NCBI RefSeq assembly: GCF_005222955.1
Contig: NZ_LWUA01000003.1
Location: 1 to 54,305, forward strand
Reading direction: 5' to 3'
From: Blastococcus sp. CCUG 61487
GTDB lineage: Bacteria > Actinomycetota > Actinomycetes > Mycobacteriales > Geodermatophilaceae
DNA: 54,305 bases
The notes under the pieces: generated by a model
Databases searched by the model: none
The model's input: only the letters and a program-made list of their open reading frames with translations
What the model was told of the DNA's origin: nothing
Shown here: positions 44,414 to 54,305 of the stretch, piece by piece
Layout: each line of letters starts with the position of its first letter
How positions within the stretch are numbered: the stretch's first letter is position 1
Translations under genes and position numbers: made by a program

Positions 44414-45321
44414 CGGGTCTCGCCGATCATCTGCAGGTACACGTCCTCGAGGGTGGGTCGTGCGACGGCGAGGTCGGGCACCTCGCCCGGGAAGCGCGCC
44501 GCGAGCTCGGCGACGAAGGCCGTCGGTGTCGCCGTGGCCTCCGTGCGCCGCGTGCCGTCCTCGGACCAGCTGACGGTCGCGGGCGCCGACTCGCGTCCGC
44601 CCAGGGCGCTGGGGACGGCGACCTCGACCAGGCGACCGCGGGCGATGACGCCGGCGCGGTCGGCCAGCGCCTCGGCCTCGTCCAGGTAGTGGGTGGTGAG
44701 CAGCATCGTGGTGCCGAGGTCGTCGCGCAGCGAGCGGATCAGCGACCAGAACTGGCGTCGCGCCTCGGGGTCGAACCCGGTCGTGGGCTCGTCGAGGAAG
44801 AGCAGCTCGGGCCGGCCGACGATGCCCAGTGCGACGTCGAGCCGGCGCCGCTGCCCACCGGAGAGGGTGCGCCCGCGGGCGCCGGCCTTCTCGGTGAGAC
44901 CGACCAGGTCGAGCACCTCGTCGACGTCCCGGGGGTCGGCGAAGTAGGAGGCCTGGGCCGCGACGAGCTCGCGCACGCTCAGCTGGCTGTCACCGGACCC
45001 GCTCTGCAGCACGATGCCCAGCCGGGCCTTCCACTGCCGGGTGGGCTCGGCCGGGTCGTGCCCGAGCACCCGGACCTCGCCGCCGTCGCGGGACCGGTAG
45101 CCCTCGCAGATCTCCACCGTCGTGGTCTTGCCGGCGCCGTTCGGGCCCAGCAGCGCGAAGATCTCGCCGCGGCGGATGTCGAGGTCCAGGCCGTCCACCG
45201 CGGTGGCGTCCCCGTAACGCTTGACCAGGCCGCGGATCGAGATCGCCATGTCCGTCGCAGGCTCTCCCCCAGGTCCCGTCGCGTCGCCGCGAGCGGTGGG
45301 GAAGAGGGAGTCCTTCTGCAC
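44410..45321 (-). CDS. ABC transporter ATP-binding protein
   Basis: ATPase of a two-gene exporter, 303 residues: Walker A LLGPNGAGKTTTVE, Q-loop VLQSGSGDSQ, signature LSGGQRRRLDVALG, Walker B ELLFLDEPTTGFD and H-loop TTHYLDEAE, then a C-terminal extension typical of the DrrA/CcmA subgroup. GTG 45321 has GGAGGAC about 11 nt upstream, inside the cdd 3' end; ATG 45249 (MAISIRGLVKRYGD) is an alternative start. The 6-nt gap from cdd suggests co-transcription by chance of order. Confidence 0.93.
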   Translation of the reverse strand: MQKDSLFPTARGDATGPGGEPATDMAISIRGLVKRYGDATAVDGLDLDIRRGEIFALLGPNGAGKTTTVEICEGYRSRDGGEVRVLGHDPAEPTRQWKARLGIVLQSGSGDSQLSVRELVAAQASYFADPRDVDEVLDLVGLTEKAGARGRTLSGGQRRRLDVALGIVGRPELLFLDEPTTGFDPEARRQFWSLIRSLRDDLGTTMLLTTHYLDEAEALADRAGVIARGRLVEVAVPSALGGRESAPATVSWSEDGTRRTEATATPTAFVAELAARFPGEVPDLAVARPTLEDVYLQMIGETR

Positions 45322-45327
45322 GAGGAC

Positions 45328-45792
45328 TCAGTGTCCTCCATCGACCTGGGGCCGCTCCTCCGGCCCCGGGCGGTGCTGCTCGCGGGCGGTCAGGTGGTCC
45401 GGGCCGAACGCGTCCGGCAGGAGCGCGCGCATCGGCAGGGCGCCGCGGGGCCCGGCGTCCACGAGCAGGTCCGGTCCGCCGAACTCCCACAGCAGCTGCC
45501 GGCACCGACCGCAGGGCATCAGCGCTCGGCCGTCCCCGTCCACGCAGGCCATCGCGAGCAGCCGCCCGCCGCCGGTGCGCACGAGGTCGCCGATCAGCCC
45601 GCACTCGGCACAGAGGGTCAGCCCGTAGGACGCGTTCTCGACGTTGCAGCCGCTGACCACCCTGCCGTCGTCGGCCAGACCGGCGGCGCCGACCGGGAAG
45701 CCGGAGTAGGGCGCGTAGGCCCGCGCCATCGCCCCGCGGGCCGCCGTCCGCAGGGCGTCCCAGTCGACCTGCCCGATCGCGTCCTCCGCCAC
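45328..45792 (-). CDS. cdd: Cytidine deaminase
   Basis: Deaminates cytidine and deoxycytidine in salvage. The 154-residue protein has YAPYSGFPVGAAGL, the substrate glutamate in NVENASYGLTLCAECGLI, and the zinc ligands CAEC and PCGRCRQ. It carries a 25-residue polar C-terminal tail beyond the usual fold. GTG 45792 has GGAGG upstream. Salvage genes deoD, upp and cdd are all in this window, as in the mycobacterial region. Confidence 0.94.
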   Translation of the reverse strand: MAEDAIGQVDWDALRTAARGAMARAYAPYSGFPVGAAGLADDGRVVSGCNVENASYGLTLCAECGLIGDLVRTGGGRLLAMACVDGDGRALMPCGRCRQLLWEFGGPDLLVDAGPRGALPMRALLPDAFGPDHLTAREQHRPGPEERPQVDGGH

Positions 45793-45878
45793 GACCCGCT
45801 CCCTCCGCCCACCCGACCGCTCCGGGTGACCAGGGCATTGTCCCGACGCCGGCTCTCCGACGAACGCCGACGACCCCC

Positions 45879-45884
45879 TACGGT
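45879..45884 (+). promoter_or_regulatory. Leaderless -10 box for the D,D-carboxypeptidase gene
   Basis: TACGGT, 6-nt gap, ATG 45891. No ribosome-binding site in between. Confidence 0.6.
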
Positions 45885-47085
45885 CAGACCATGGGACGAC
45901 GGGGCGGCCGGCGGGCGCTGCTGGGCGTGGTCCTCGTCACCGGCGTCGTGCTCGTGTCCGCCGGTCCGGCCTGGGCGGAGGCGCCGAGGCCGACGGCCGA
46001 TCCTGCGGCGCCCGCGCCGAGCGCTCCCCGCACCGAGCGTCCACCGCAGGGGAGCGCCCCGGACGGGAGCACCGTGGGCGGCGAGCGACTGGACACCCGC
46101 GGCGTCGTCGTCACCAAGGGAGCGCCGCCCCTGCCCGAGATCGCCGCCTCCGGATGGCTGGTGGCCGACGCCGGCCGCGGCGCGGTGCTCGCCGCGCGCG
46201 ACCCGCACGGCCGCTACTACCCGGCGAGCACGCTCAAGGCGCTCACCCTGCTGACCCTGGCTCCGCTCCTCGACCCCATGCAGGTCGTCGTCGGAACGCC
46301 CGAGGACGAGAACACCGAGGGCAGCCGGGTCGGGTTGATCGCCGGCGGCCAGTACCCCGTCGGGTTCCTGTACCTGGGCCTGATGCTGCAGTCGGGCAAC
46401 GACGCGGCCAACGCCCTGGCCCGGGCCGCCGGCGGCACCGAGGCGCTCCTCGCGGCCATGACGGAGACCGCGGAGTCGATCGGCGCCTACGACACGGTTC
46501 CCGGCTCGCCGTCGGGTCTCGACGTCGCCGGGCAGTCCTCCTCGCCCTACGACCTGGCGCTGATCTTCCGGGAGCTGGTCGAGAACCCGTACACCGCCGC
46601 GGTGCTCACCACGCCTGTCGCCCAGGTGCCCGAGGTCCCGGGCCGCGCGCCGGGCTTCCAGATCCAGAACGAGAACCCGCTGGCCGACTACCCCGGGATG
46701 CTCGGCGGCAAGACCGGCTTCACCGACGCCGCGCGGCACACCTTCGTGACCGCGGCCGAGCGCGACGGCCGCCGGCTGGTGGTGAGCGTCCTGGACACCG
46801 AGCCGCTGCCGCTGCGCGCCGCCGACCAGGCCGCCCTGCTGCTCGACTGGGGCTTCGCCCTGCCTCCTGGGTCCGACGGCGTGGGACGGCTCGTGCGGCC
46901 CGCCGACCTGGCGGCCGATCCCCCGCGCACCTCGCCGCCGGCTCGCGCCGTGACGCAGAGCGGGCCCGTGACCGCCGCCCCGGAGGACGGTGGTGTACCG
47001 GCCTGGCCGGCCGGCATCGGCCTCGCGGGGGTCGCGGCGGTCGTCGTCGGTCTCGCCGTGACCGGGCGGCGGCGGAACGCGGCGC

Positions 47086-49824
<2,739 letters not shown>

Positions 49825-49848
49825 GAGCTTCGACCTCCTCGACCGCCC

Positions 49849-49854
49849 TAGGCT
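49849..49854 (+). promoter_or_regulatory. Leaderless -10 box for galE
   Basis: TAGGCT, 6-nt gap, ATG 49861. The -35 region must fall in or next to the start of the divergent aminotransferase gene (GTG 49824), so the two promoters compete for the same 36 bp. Confidence 0.6.
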
Positions 49855-49860
49855 GGCGGC

Positions 49861-50814
49861 ATGCGCGTCCTGGTCGCCGGTGGAGCCGGCTACATCGGCA
49901 GCGTAGTGACCGCTGCCCTCCTCGCCGACGGCCACGAGGTCACGGTGCTCGACGACCTCTCCACCGGGCACGCCGACGCCGTCCCCCCAGGTGCCACGCT
50001 GGCGCAGGTCTCGCTGCACGACTCGGCGCCGGTGCTCGCCGAGGTCCGTCCCGACGCGGTGCTGCACTTCGCCGCGCGGTCGCTGGTGGCCGTCTCGCAG
50101 CAGCAGCCCGAGGACTACTGGTCGACCAACGTCGGCGGATCGCTGGCGCTGCTGGAGGCGATGCGGGCGGCCGGCTGCCACCGGATCGTCTTCTCCTCGA
50201 CCGCGGCCACCTACGGCGAGCCCGACCGGGTACCGATCCGCGAGGACGCGCCGACCCGGCCCACCAACACCTACGGCGCCTCGAAGCTCGCCGTCGACCA
50301 CATGCTCACCTCGTACGCGGTGGCGCATGGCTTCGCCGCGGTGAGCCTGCGCTACTTCAACGTGGCCGGGGCCGCGTTCGGGCTGGGCGAGCGGCACACC
50401 ACCGAGACCCACCTCGTCCCGCTCGCGCTGCAGGTCGCCGCCGGCCAGCGTGAGTCGCTGACTGTGTACGGCCGCGACTACCCGACCCCCGACGGCACCT
50501 GCATCCGCGACTACGTGCACGTCGGCGACCTCTCCGACGCCCACCTGCTCGCGCTGCCCGCGCCGTCCCCCGGGGAGCACCGCATCTACAACCTCGGCAA
50601 CGGCACCGGGTTCTCCGTGCAGGAGGTGGTCGACGCCGCGCGCGAGGTGACCGGCCACGACATCCCGACGGTGGACGGCCCCCGCCGCCCGGGCGACCCC
50701 GCGCAGCTGGTGGCCTCGAGCGAGCTCATCCGCGCCGAGCTGGGCTGGGCGCCCCGGCACACCGACCTCGTCGGCATCGTCCGCGACGCCTGGCTGGTGG
50801 CGCGGCCTCGCTAG
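49861..50814 (+). CDS. galE: UDP-glucose 4-epimerase (GalE)
   Basis: Extended SDR of 317 residues interconverting UDP-glucose and UDP-galactose for envelope glycans. VLVAGGAGYIGSVV (NAD), VLDDLSTGH, HFAARSLVAVS, FSSTAATYGEP (Ser/Thr), TYGASKLAVDHML (YxxxK), LRYFNVAGA and DGTCIRDYVHVGDL. Its TAG stop and the TAG of the convergent CNNM gene share the tetramer CTAG at 50811-50814. Confidence 0.94.
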   Translation: MRVLVAGGAGYIGSVVTAALLADGHEVTVLDDLSTGHADAVPPGATLAQVSLHDSAPVLAEVRPDAVLHFAARSLVAVSQQQPEDYWSTNVGGSLALLEAMRAAGCHRIVFSSTAATYGEPDRVPIREDAPTRPTNTYGASKLAVDHMLTSYAVAHGFAAVSLRYFNVAGAAFGLGERHTTETHLVPLALQVAAGQRESLTVYGRDYPTPDGTCIRDYVHVGDLSDAHLLALPAPSPGEHRIYNLGNGTGFSVQEVVDAAREVTGHDIPTVDGPRRPGDPAQLVASSELIRAELGWAPRHTDLVGIVRDAWLVARPR

Positions 50815-52136
50815 TCCGTCGAGGGCTCGGCCTCGTCGTCCTCGTCCGGCGTGGGCGGGGGCGGATCCACGCGCAGCCGCGCGATCCGGCGCCCGTCCAG
50901 TTCGACGACGGCGATCGCCCGGCCGTCCACCTCCACCGTGTCGCCCAGCTCCGGCAGCCGGCCGAGCTCGGCGAGGACGTACCCGGCCGCGGTCTCGTAC
51001 GGTCCGTCGGGCAGCTCCAGGCCGGTGGCCTCGGCGAAGTCGTCCAGGTTGAGCAGGCCGTCGACCTCCCGGGGCGCGTCGGGTTCCTGCCCGGACTCCG
51101 GCTCGACCTCGGCGTCGTACTCGTCGTAGATCTCCCCGATGACCTCCTCGATGAGGTCCTCGAGGGTGACGATCCCGTCGGTGCCGCCGTACTCGTCGAC
51201 GACGATCGCCAGGTGGTGGTTCTCCCGCCGCATCTCGCTGAGCGCGGTGAGCACCCCCGCCGTCCCGGGCAGCCGCTTCACCTCGCGCGCCAGGTCGCCG
51301 ACGGTGGCGGCCCGCCCCGCCGGGTGGTTGGGGAGGAACAGGTCGCGGACGTGCACGAAGCCCACGACGTCGTCCTGGTCGCGGCCGGCGACCGGGAACC
51401 GCGACCAGTTCGACTCCCCCACCTGCTTGGCCGCGCGGCTGGCGGTCATCGAGGCATCCAGGAAGCCGACCTCGGTGCGCGGGGTCATCACCTCGCGGAC
51501 CTCGCGCTCGCCGGCGCGGAAGACCTCGTCGATGAGCCGCCGCTCGTCGCTGCTGAGCGACTCGTGCGCGGCCACGAGGTCGCGCAGCTCCTCCTGGCTG
51601 ATCGCCTCACCGCTGGCCTTCGGGTCGCCGCCGAGCAGCCGGACCAGGCCGTTGGTCGACTTCGACAGCAGCCAGATGACCGGCCGCGAGAGCTTGGCGA
51701 TGGCGTTCAGGGGCGCGGCGACGAGCAGGGCGAACCCCTCCGCGCGCTGCAGGGCGAGCCGCTTGGGCGTGAGCTCGCCGACGACCAGCGACAGGTAGCT
51801 GATCGCGATCGTGACCAGCACGAGGGCCAGGGTGGAGGCCAGCCCCTGGCGGATCCCCAGATCGGCGAGCCAGTCGGCGAAGGGCTCCGAGAGCGTGCTG
51901 GCACCGAACGCGGCGGAGAAGAACCCGGCGAAGGTGACCCCCACCTGGACGGAGGCGAGGAACCTGTTGGGGTCGCTGAGCAGCCGCTGCACGGCCTTGC
52001 CGCGGCGGCCGGACTCGGCCATCGCGCGCACCTGCGACTCGCGCAGGGAGACCAGCGCGATCTCCGCGCCCGCGAAGACACCGCCGATCAGCACGAACAC
52101 GACGACCATGACGATGTTGAGCCAGACGTCGCTCAC
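50811..52136 (-). CDS. CNNM transmembrane + CBS-pair + CorC_HlyC domain protein (hemolysin-family)
   Basis: Protein of 441 residues of the UPF0053/CNNM family, linked to divalent cation (Mg, Co) transport; the hemolysin label is historical. CNNM domain with four helices (VFAGAEIALVSLRESQVRAM, VGVTFAGFFSAAFGASTL, VVGELTPKRLAL), then CBS motifs VMTPRTEVGFLDA and VVGFVHVRDLF, then DEYGGTDGIVTLEDLIEEVI and the CorC_HlyC domain (ETAAGYVLAELGRLPELGD), with an acidic tail. GTG 52136 has GAGGAG 10 nt upstream and starts just before the first helix. Confidence 0.93.
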   Translation of the reverse strand: MSDVWLNIVMVVVFVLIGGVFAGAEIALVSLRESQVRAMAESGRRGKAVQRLLSDPNRFLASVQVGVTFAGFFSAAFGASTLSEPFADWLADLGIRQGLASTLALVLVTIAISYLSLVVGELTPKRLALQRAEGFALLVAAPLNAIAKLSRPVIWLLSKSTNGLVRLLGGDPKASGEAISQEELRDLVAAHESLSSDERRLIDEVFRAGEREVREVMTPRTEVGFLDASMTASRAAKQVGESNWSRFPVAGRDQDDVVGFVHVRDLFLPNHPAGRAATVGDLAREVKRLPGTAGVLTALSEMRRENHHLAIVVDEYGGTDGIVTLEDLIEEVIGEIYDEYDAEVEPESGQEPDAPREVDGLLNLDDFAEATGLELPDGPYETAAGYVLAELGRLPELGDTVEVDGRAIAVVELDGRRIARLRVDPPPPTPDEDDEAEPSTD

Positions 52137-52326
52137 CGGCGGCGTACTCCTCGGGACGGGTCGGGGGTGGAGCGCGGTCGCACCATGGTGCCTGCTCGCT
52201 GTCGCGGGAGGCGCACCGTGGGCCCACCGAGGAATGACGTGATCAGGGTCTCGTGAACTGTCGGTGCTCTTGCACTTACCGTTAGTCTCGGCTTGATAAC
52301 GAATCGTGATCATTCCGGGGAGTCCC
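52137..52326. promoter_or_regulatory. Divergent region between the CNNM and CAP genes
   Basis: Plus-strand signals for the CAP gene: TTGCAC (52270-52275) and TTGATA (52293-52298) at a 17-nt spacing, or TAGTCT (52283-52288). The patch 52275-52315 is clearly AT-richer than the surroundings. GGGGAG (52317-52322) is the ribosome-binding site. No gene. Confidence 0.4.
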
Positions 52327-53229
52327 GTGCACCACCGTCCCATCGGCCCGCCGCTGTCCACCCGACTCTCGGGCGGGGCCACCCGCACCCGCCTCCGCGC
52401 GGCGGCCGCGCTGCACCGTCGTCGCGGTCGCCTGGCGCTCGGCGCGGGGCTGGCCGCCGTCATGACCGGCTTCGTGCTCGCCACCCCCGTCGTCTCCGGC
52501 CTGGGAGCGCCGTCGAGCATCGCCGTGGAGTCGTCGGCCGCGCGCAGCGACTCCCCCGTGGTGATGGGCATCGACGGCCCCGTGACCTCCTCGGCCTTCG
52601 CCAGCGCTTCGGCTCGGCTCACCGTCGGACCCGACGGCGTGCGGGTCGAGTCCTCCGGCCGTCCCTCGGCGCCGACGTTCGGCGCTCCTGCCGCGCCGAG
52701 CACCACCCCGGCCGAGCCGCCTGCGGCCCCGCCGCCTCCGCCGCCTGCCCCGGAGCCGCCGGTCGTCGAGGAAGCCCCGGCTCCTCCCCCGGCCCCGGCG
52801 CCCGCCCCGCAGCCGTCGGCCGCCGCACCCGCTCCTCCGCCGGCCGCGGCACCCACCGGGAACCCCCGTGCCGACCAGGTGCTCGCCCTGGTGAACCAGG
52901 CCCGCGCGTCCGCCGGATGCGGTCCGGTCAGCGCCGACGCCGGGCTGGCCTCGGTCGCGGCGGCCCACAGCGCGGACATGCGCGACCGCGGCTTCTTCGA
53001 CCACGTCAACCTCGCCGGCCAGGATCCGTTCGACCGGGCGCGCGCCGCCGGCGTGGTGGCCCGGGCGGAGAACATCGCGCGCGGCCAGGCCGACGCCGCG
53101 GCGGTCATGGACTCCTGGATGAACAGCCCGGGGCACCGGGCGAACATCCTCGACTGCGGCCTCACCCGGCTCGGCGTCGGCATCGCCGACGGTGGCGGCG
53201 GCCCCTGGTGGACCCAGCTCTTCGGCTGA
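52327..53229 (+). CDS. Secreted CAP (SCP/PR1) domain protein
   Basis: The 300-residue exported protein has an Arg-rich N terminus with a signal helix (RLALGAGLAAVMTGFVLATP), a Pro/Ala-rich wall-spanning linker (about residues 120-175), and a C-terminal CAP domain: QVLALVNQARASAGCGPVS, AAAHSADMRDRGFFDHVNLA, ENIARGQADAAAVMDSWMNS, PGHRANILDCG and LGVGIADGGG. The CAP His/Glu cleft residues are present (SADM.., FFDH, AENIA, GHR). Bacterial CAP proteins are envelope proteins of mostly unknown role. GTG 52327 follows GGGGAG by 4 nt; GTG 52306 is an alternative adding 7 residues. Confidence 0.9.
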   Translation: MHHRPIGPPLSTRLSGGATRTRLRAAAALHRRRGRLALGAGLAAVMTGFVLATPVVSGLGAPSSIAVESSAARSDSPVVMGIDGPVTSSAFASASARLTVGPDGVRVESSGRPSAPTFGAPAAPSTTPAEPPAAPPPPPPAPEPPVVEEAPAPPPAPAPAPQPSAAAPAPPPAAAPTGNPRADQVLALVNQARASAGCGPVSADAGLASVAAAHSADMRDRGFFDHVNLAGQDPFDRARAAGVVARAENIARGQADAAAVMDSWMNSPGHRANILDCGLTRLGVGIADGGGGPWWTQLFG

Positions 53230-53261
53230 CCCGCCTCGCTGGACCTCAGCGGGCGTCGGTC

Positions 53262-53308
53262 GCACGCTGAGGGCCCTCTCGTCCAGGCTGAGAGGGCCCT
53301 CAGCGTGC
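53262..53308. terminator. 19-bp perfect hairpin between the CAP and DUF559 genes
   Basis: GCACGCTGAGGGCCCTCTC, loop GTCCAGGCT, then the exact reverse complement. The DUF559 stop codon lies inside the 3' arm. A further CCTCAGCG at 53244-53251 can pair with the 5' arm as an alternative. Acts as terminator for both convergent genes; its sequence recurs at the window end. Confidence 0.85.
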
Positions 53309-54223
53309 ATCCTTGGTCGCCGAGCGCTCCGCCCGGAGCGTCCGCACGCGTGCGGCGAGCTGCTCGGGATGACGGAGGTCGTCCGCCGTCACGTGCAGCA
53401 CGACCCAGCCGGCGGCGACCAGCCGATTCAGCCGCCGCCGGTCGCTGAGGAAGGCCTGCCGTTCGGCGTGCCACAGGCCGTCGTACTCGATCGCGATCTT
53501 GAGCTCTGGGTAGGCCAGGTCGGTTCGTGCCACGAAACCTTCGTCGTCGTAGATCCGGAACTGCGCGACCGGGGGAGGCAGGCCGTTCCGGAGGAGCAGC
53601 AGTCGGAGCCGCGTCTCCTGGGGCGACTCGGCGAGTCCGTCAGCCAGGTCAGTCGCTCGACGCGCCCGCGCACTCCCCCAGCACGGGCCCAGCGTCCCCA
53701 CAGCGGCACGCACGTCCTCGAGCCGCACCATGCCCTCGTGGCAGAGGCGGTCGAGAAGGACGACGGCCTCCTCGACCGTGCCGGCCCACCTGACAAGATC
53801 CACGGCAGTGTCGACCCGGCTCGCGCAGAGCCACCGCCCTCGGCGAACCAGCTGACGACCGCGCGGCATCGACCGCACGCGCACGCCGGGTCCCGGATTC
53901 CACCGCGTGCCGGCCGGGAGGATCACGTCGATCGGGTCGTCCGGTGTCGCGATGTCTGGCACGCCCCATAAGGTCGCTGCGCTGCGCCCGGTGAAGCCGG
54001 CTCCGACCGGCAGGGTCAGGCCCACCGCGCTGATCAGGAGCCGGTGCGTGACCGGCAGAGCGGCGTCTACGTACACGTCCTGGCGGAGCCGGCGCCATGC
54101 GGCGCTTCGGAGCTGCTTCTTGGTGAGCAGGCCCTGTCTCACCGCCATCGATCCGCGGAAGACCCGTCCCGTGAGCTCGGTCGGGCGAGCGGGGGTGATC
54201 GGCACCAGTGGACTCTGCCGCAC
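53300..54223 (-). CDS. AbiEi-like winged-helix + DUF559 (PD-(D/E)XK-like) protein
   Basis: The 307-residue protein has an N-terminal winged-helix-like segment (AVRQGLLTKKQLRSAAWRRL, RQDVYVDAALPV), a middle AbiEi-like region (GFTGRSAATLWGVP, DVILPAG, VDTAVDLVRW), and a C-terminal DUF559/Vsr-like nuclease fold: ESPQETRLRLLLL, FVARTDLAYPELKIAIEYDG and GWVVLHVTADDL. The E..D..ExD acidic set expected for a PD-(D/E)XK nuclease is in place. Such proteins are numerous in actinomycetes as single genes, function unknown; no toxin partner is next to it. GTG 54223 is uncertain (weak ribosome-binding site; downstream GTG or ATG possible). Confidence 0.85.
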   Translation of the reverse strand: MRQSPLVPITPARPTELTGRVFRGSMAVRQGLLTKKQLRSAAWRRLRQDVYVDAALPVTHRLLISAVGLTLPVGAGFTGRSAATLWGVPDIATPDDPIDVILPAGTRWNPGPGVRVRSMPRGRQLVRRGRWLCASRVDTAVDLVRWAGTVEEAVVLLDRLCHEGMVRLEDVRAAVGTLGPCWGSARARRATDLADGLAESPQETRLRLLLLRNGLPPPVAQFRIYDDEGFVARTDLAYPELKIAIEYDGLWHAERQAFLSDRRRLNRLVAAGWVVLHVTADDLRHPEQLAARVRTLRAERSATKDAR

Positions 54224-54261
54224 GGACGGCGTCGGGCAGGCCGCTGTCCACAGCGCGAACG

Positions 54262-54305
54262 CACGTGAGGGGCCCTCTCGATCGGATCGAGAGGGCCCCT
54301 CACGT
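54262..54305. terminator. Long hairpin at the right edge, relative of the one at 53262
   Basis: ACGTGAGGGGCCCTCTCGATC, a single G, then the exact reverse complement: 21-bp arms ending at the last base. It shares CACG-TGAGGG-CCCTCTC with the 53262 hairpin and stands 39 nt before the DUF559 start. Likely a terminator of a gene beyond the edge. Confidence 0.8.

Noticed and set aside
52260-52326. c-di-AMP (ydaO-type) riboswitch upstream of the secreted CAP gene
   Set aside because: The candidate leader is only a few tens of nucleotides and lacks the paired elements needed.
53300-54223. Two-gene AbiE toxin-antitoxin system
   Set aside because: Only the AbiEi/DUF559 protein is present; no nucleotidyltransferase AbiEii gene follows on either side within the window.
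53262-54305. Insertion sequence or transposon bounded by terminal inverted repeats
   Set aside because: Each hairpin is complete in itself and there is no transposase or target duplication; a terminator pair or cassette fits better.

Overview
The window is about 73% G+C, with many GTG starts, dense tandem genes that overlap by four bases (ATGA/GTGA) and no visible RNA genes, prophage or CRISPR. It carries accA-type biotin carboxylase, an accE epsilon subunit, a polyprenol-phosphomannose system and LGFP-repeat cell-wall proteins. This points to a chromosomal segment of an actinomycete. The style (LGFP and CAP secreted proteins, AbiEi/DUF559 protein, GC-rich hairpins) suggests Geodermatophilaceae (Blastococcus/Geodermatophilus/Modestobacter), but this is inference. 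The core genes follow the order remembered for Mycobacterium tuberculosis birA-accD5-accE5-maf-accA3 ... lpdA ... amidohydrolase-deoD-pmmB-upp ... cdd, so much of the window is ancestral actinobacterial backbone with local insertions.

Layout. 1-2141: sbcC (cut by the window edge) and sbcD, DNA repair nuclease. 2247-4837: secreted LGFP-repeat protein and small lipoprotein. 5128-11042: PH-domain membrane protein and birA on the minus strand, divergent from accD-accE-maf-accA (acyl-CoA carboxylase; BirA biotinylates the accA product). 11112-12845: membrane-anchored metzincin protease. 12999-16642: nucleotide-sugar cluster (3,4-ketoisomerase cupin, PLP aminotransferase, GT2 glycosyltransferase, GtrA). 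16686-22917: LpdA-like flavoprotein, polyprenol-phosphomannose synthase, MptB-like mannosyltransferase and a large GT-C-like membrane protein. 23136-30870: GCS2-type ligase, M20 amidohydrolase, mutA, mutB and meaB, i.e. methylmalonyl-CoA metabolism, which connects to the propionyl-CoA carboxylase activity expected upstream. 30964-34228: purine nucleoside phosphorylase, uronate-dehydrogenase-like SDR and phosphohexomutase. 34330-38742: two secreted proteins of unknown role (the first of lower GC), an AT3-SGNH acyltransferase and a DHFR/RibD-like reductase. 38753-40270: upp and a Gfo/Idh oxidoreductase. 40372-41766: an acidic protein with an internal duplication. 41878-43341: DEAD-box helicase with a long leader. 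43601-45792: cdd and an ABC-2 exporter. 45891-50814: D,D-carboxypeptidase, 2'-5' RNA ligase-like protein, trpS, aromatic/histidinol-phosphate aminotransferase and galE. 50811-54223: CNNM/CBS protein, secreted CAP protein and AbiEi/DUF559 protein.

The most useful non-coding observations are these: (i) at least six genes have a TANNNT -10 box ending 6-7 nt before the start codon, with one looser case, the signature of leaderless mRNA, which fixes several starts; (ii) birA and accD have interlocked divergent -10 boxes; (iii) two 26-nt palindromes with AT-rich arms lie just before the downstream ribosome-binding sites inside the mut operon; (iv) two near-identical long hairpins bracket the DUF559 gene. 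No complete new defence or biosynthetic system is visible. The best candidates for undescribed biology are the secreted gene pair at 34330-35812, the duplicated acidic protein at 40372-41766 and the palindromic elements.
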